Positions 61,510 through 64,000 of a stretch of DNA of 64,000 nucleotides are shown in pieces (the first letter of the stretch is position 1; each line of letters begins with the position of its first letter). Below the pieces are notes generated by a model. The model was not told the origin of the DNA. It did not search any database and was given only the letters and a program-made list of their open reading frames with translations. A program made the position numbers and the translations under genes. This stretch comes from Hysterium pulicare CBS 123377 (Eukaryota > Ascomycota > Dothideomycetes > Hysteriales > Hysteriaceae). The stretch is from assembly GCA_000467715.1 (NCBI GenBank), contig AJFK01000465.1, positions 84,571 to 148,570 of the forward strand, read 5' to 3'.

Positions 61510-63027
61510 TCAGGGCTCGTGGAACGTGGCTTCCACTATCTGCTTTGCTGGGAGATCATGTAGTATGTTCACCCAAAGAACGGACTTCAGCAATAACCTG
61601 ACCTCATTCCACGACTTCAGCCTCGTAGCCCGAAGCACCTCGGTTAGAGCAGGTTGCAAAGAAGCTTGCTCATGCTCTTCGAAAACAGAAACGGCGCCAA
61701 TGATATACAGCCAAAGAGTAAGCCGCGTTGGCATAGTCCTTGCTTCATTCTTAAGTAGAGATAAAGCGCTTTTGAGGTGCTGAGCCAAATACTCGTATCG
61801 TAGCTCAACACCGCGCCACTGGAGAAAAAGAGTGCTACCAAACGCAAATAGTGCAAGGCGGATAGTCTCATTCACGTTGGCCGTCTCGAAGCGGAGGTTG
61901 ACGAGCCGGTAATGGATCGAAACCATGACCTCCTGGTAAACCCCACTGTCGATACTGAGTTTACACTGCGTTGCAAGGTTAGCAGCTCGTACAAATTCAA
62001 ATACGTCATCCCAGACGAGGCGGAGCCGTGTATCTAGACTATCAAGAAAACGTCCGAAGTCCGAGGTGAACATTTGGGGATTCAGATCCGGACCTTGGGC
62101 CCCTAAGATAGGTGTTTTCCCTTGCGACGCAATGTAAGAGTTCCATACGACGTTATCGGAGAAGAAAAGTGGTTTGCATCCTGTGCCAAGAGCTACTCCA
62201 AGATCAGCACTGTGTAAGATCAGTACTGGTGCTCCTACAAGATAAGATAGATCCAACTTGCCGGCAAATCTTAGTTTGTAACTGTGTATTCCCCTTAAAT
62301 GCCGACATGCCCCCTCTTAATATAACCATCTTTTGCAGGCCCCTTAGATAGTTTAGGGCAGCCTCAAAATCGCTAAGGCCAGTTGCTGCTATGGTAAGTC
62401 TAACAACGACTAAGATAGTTAAGTCAGAAGTCGACAGCTTATCATCGCTACTAGCCAGGCGCTGCTAAAGGATATTCAGGGCCTTAGCAAAATAAGCTAG
62501 AGCCGTCTTACTTATTTTCTTCTATCTATAAATAAAGTCTAAGTACACTTTGGTTGTAAAGACGGTAAAGTAGAGACAGGCCGCGTCAGTCTATATGGGC
62601 GCGAACTATAACAGCTTAATTTGCTTAGAGGCCATGCCAAAGTCAAAGGGAAACATTGCTAGTTTAACTTCTAGGTAGTTAGCTAAGACAAACGTTCTAT
62701 TTATAATGCTGCATAAAATAAAGGGTATTCGCTAACGTTTCTAGATACTTTAAGCATACCTAGACTTATCTTAGCCAAGGCAGCTGTAAAGGAGAACTTG
62801 CCGCTGACTTTAGTAGGTATAGAGAGAGCATTCCCTTTCGTTATATTAACTATATCGTTTACTTTACCGCCGTTAATCTATAACGCGGGCCTTGACGGCA
62901 GCTTCTTGCGGTTCTTGCCACGCATAACATAGCTGCGGATAAGCTCACGCTTCTCTTCGACAGATAGTCTCGCCAGAGTCGTAACAATAAAGGGTATTGC
63001 ACCGTCAGGTGGCGTTGATCTCAGCAT
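61510..63027 (-). pseudogene. Decayed Fungal_trans_2-type regulator with RIP-like stops
   Basis: Reading on the minus strand from an ATG at 63027, the protein starts MLRSTPPDGAIPF and carries IRSYVMRGKN, an N-terminal stretch I associate with DUF3468/Fungal_trans_2 regulators. The frame is then broken by TAG codons at 62878-62880, 62606-62608, 62591-62593, 62522-62524 and 62465-62467, plus at least two frameshifts (near 62700 and 62260). All five stops are TAG and could come from TGG or CAG by C-to-T change at CpA, the RIP preference. From 62256 to 61510 the frame is open again for 248 residues with helical C-terminal regulator character. No zinc cluster is visible. The open part has a Met at 62256, but a functional protein from it alone is doubtful. 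Confidence 0.72.
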
Positions 63028-63424
63028 TATCACAGCTCCGGCAGTAGTGGCTAATCAGACATGTTCGAGACTCGCATCAAGAGTTGGAACTCTACCGGCT
63101 TCGAACTTCGAGATGCGCGGGGGAAGCCAGGGTGGCAGGAAAAGGAAAAGGAAAAGGAGAATGAACGGAAATTCTGGTGCATACTGACTAATCTAGAATG
63201 CCAAGACCAGATTACATTCCAAGTGCGGTTTAGCGGATGCCAGATGGGATCCAGTGGCTCGTGCTTGACATCCTCCTCGCTCCTAAGTCATAACTCATGA
63301 GGGCCATTGAAGTACCTACCCAGGTATTAATATTGCACGATGCCTCCCCTTGCGGTACAACTCGCACGTCTAAGTAACATTTCTTCGTCAAAGCAACTGA
63401 GACGACCCCTGCTCAATCATCGCC
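63028..63424. other. Divergent upstream region of relic and SDR gene
   Basis: Contains a short purine tract (GGAAAAGGAAAAGGAAAAGG, 63138-63157). No gene seen. Confidence 0.5.
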
Positions 63425-64000
63425 ATGTCAGCATCATTCGATCTCGGCCCTCCCACGGAGAGCCCTGGCTCTCTGTTTCTCAAATCACAGTTCCTTACTT
63501 CGGTCCAGTGGCCCCCCAAAGACACCGATCTTGAAGGCAAAGTCGCCATCGTGACGGGTTGCACCACCGGTCTCGGGCTCGATGCAGCTCGCCAGCTTCT
63601 ATCCTTTGGCCTATCGTGTCTAATCATCGCTGTGCGGTCAACGGAAAAGGGCGAGCGGGTTGCATCCAAATTCCGCGTTCAGTACCCCAAGGCTAACATC
63701 CAGGTGTGATCCCTTGAGATGGAATCGTATGACTCCATCCAGGCGTTTGCTCGCCGCACCAACACTGAGCTCTCCCGCCTGGACATCGCCATTCTCAATG
63801 CGGGCATGCAGGGTGCCTACTTCAGCACGGTTCCTAGTACGGGACACGAAATGCTAATCCAGGTCAACTACCTCTCCACCATGCTGCTTGCTGTTCTGCT
63901 CCTGCCGGCCCTCAAGGCCAAATCGCCTCAGGGCGTGCCCGACCGATTGACCATCGTTAGCTCGGGCACGGCACGCGGCGCCCGTATCGGCGAGCCCAGT
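63425..64000 (+). pseudogene. Short-chain dehydrogenase, in-frame stop, cut by window end
   Basis: The frame starts at an ATG at 63425 and encodes an SDR with GKVAIVTGCTTGLGLDAAR (nucleotide-binding TGxxxGLG at about 44-51) and later LDIAILNAG. A TGA at 63707-63709 stops it after 94 residues. At this position fungal relatives usually have Trp (VWSLDM-like). Beyond the stop the same frame continues without further stops to the window end with good SDR sequence (VNYLSTMLLAVLLLPALK, IVSSGTARG). So one base change, TGG to TGA, separates it from an intact gene. The stop could be genuine, recent inactivation or a base-call error. Nothing suggests a splice that removes it. The 3' end, including the YxxxK active site, lies outside. 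Confidence 0.78.

Overview
This window looks like nuclear DNA of a filamentous ascomycete (Pezizomycotina). Most genes are broken by short introns of about 48-180 bp with GT...AG ends and CTAAC/CTAAT-like branch points. The gene content is fungal: a Bys1 secreted protein, Zn2Cys6 and Fungal_trans_2 regulators, GH55 and CE12 secreted enzymes, and a P450. One relic carries the C-to-T stop-codon signature expected of RIP (repeat-induced point mutation). A Leotiomycetes/Helotiales placement is my guess from protein flavour, not something I could test. I rebuilt exon structures by hand, checking donor, acceptor and reading phase at each junction. Exon lists are in the entries.

Layout. 1-9 kb: a 7-TM rhodopsin-domain protein, a 2.7-kb stretch with only doubtful relics, then a large DUF1765 protein. 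10-16 kb: housekeeping genes ATP14 (F-ATP synthase subunit h) and TFIIB, diverging from a shared promoter, then a secreted Bys1 protein. 16-24 kb: a small membrane protein, a RING protein, a secreted rhamnogalacturonan acetylesterase and the spliceosomal kinase PRP4. 24-33 kb: gene-poor, 7.5 kb of open space around one Zn2Cys6/DUF3425 regulator. 33-38.8 kb: a Pmp3-domain membrane protein with a very long tail, a Dap1-type haem protein and a small AT-hook protein that seems frameshifted. 41-51.5 kb is the densest block: type I protein arginine methyltransferase, an uncharacterised 8-exon gene, riboflavin synthase, a mitochondrial family III CoA-transferase and a PHD-finger protein. 52-61 kb: a secreted GH55 glucanase, a P450, a hotdog thioesterase and an inositol monophosphatase. 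61-64 kb: a decayed Fungal_trans_2 regulator and an SDR gene with an in-frame stop that runs off the window.

The genes do not form one obvious pathway. Functional links are loose: Dap1 proteins support P450s, riboflavin synthase feeds flavin cofactors, and the two secreted enzymes with predicted cell-wall or plant polysaccharide substrates fit a saprotrophic or plant-associated life. I found no CRISPR array, no intact transposon and no convincing tRNA or rRNA.

The least ordinary observations are: (i) a repeated C-rich to G-rich switch along the coding strand of at least five genes on both strands; (ii) the arginine methyltransferase, with 14-, 20- and 7-nt exons; (iii) a sharp boundary between a RIP-like, stop-filled half and a clean open half of one regulator relic; (iv) the Pmp3-to-long-tail fusion; and (v) a conserved-looking multi-exon gene with no domain I recognise.
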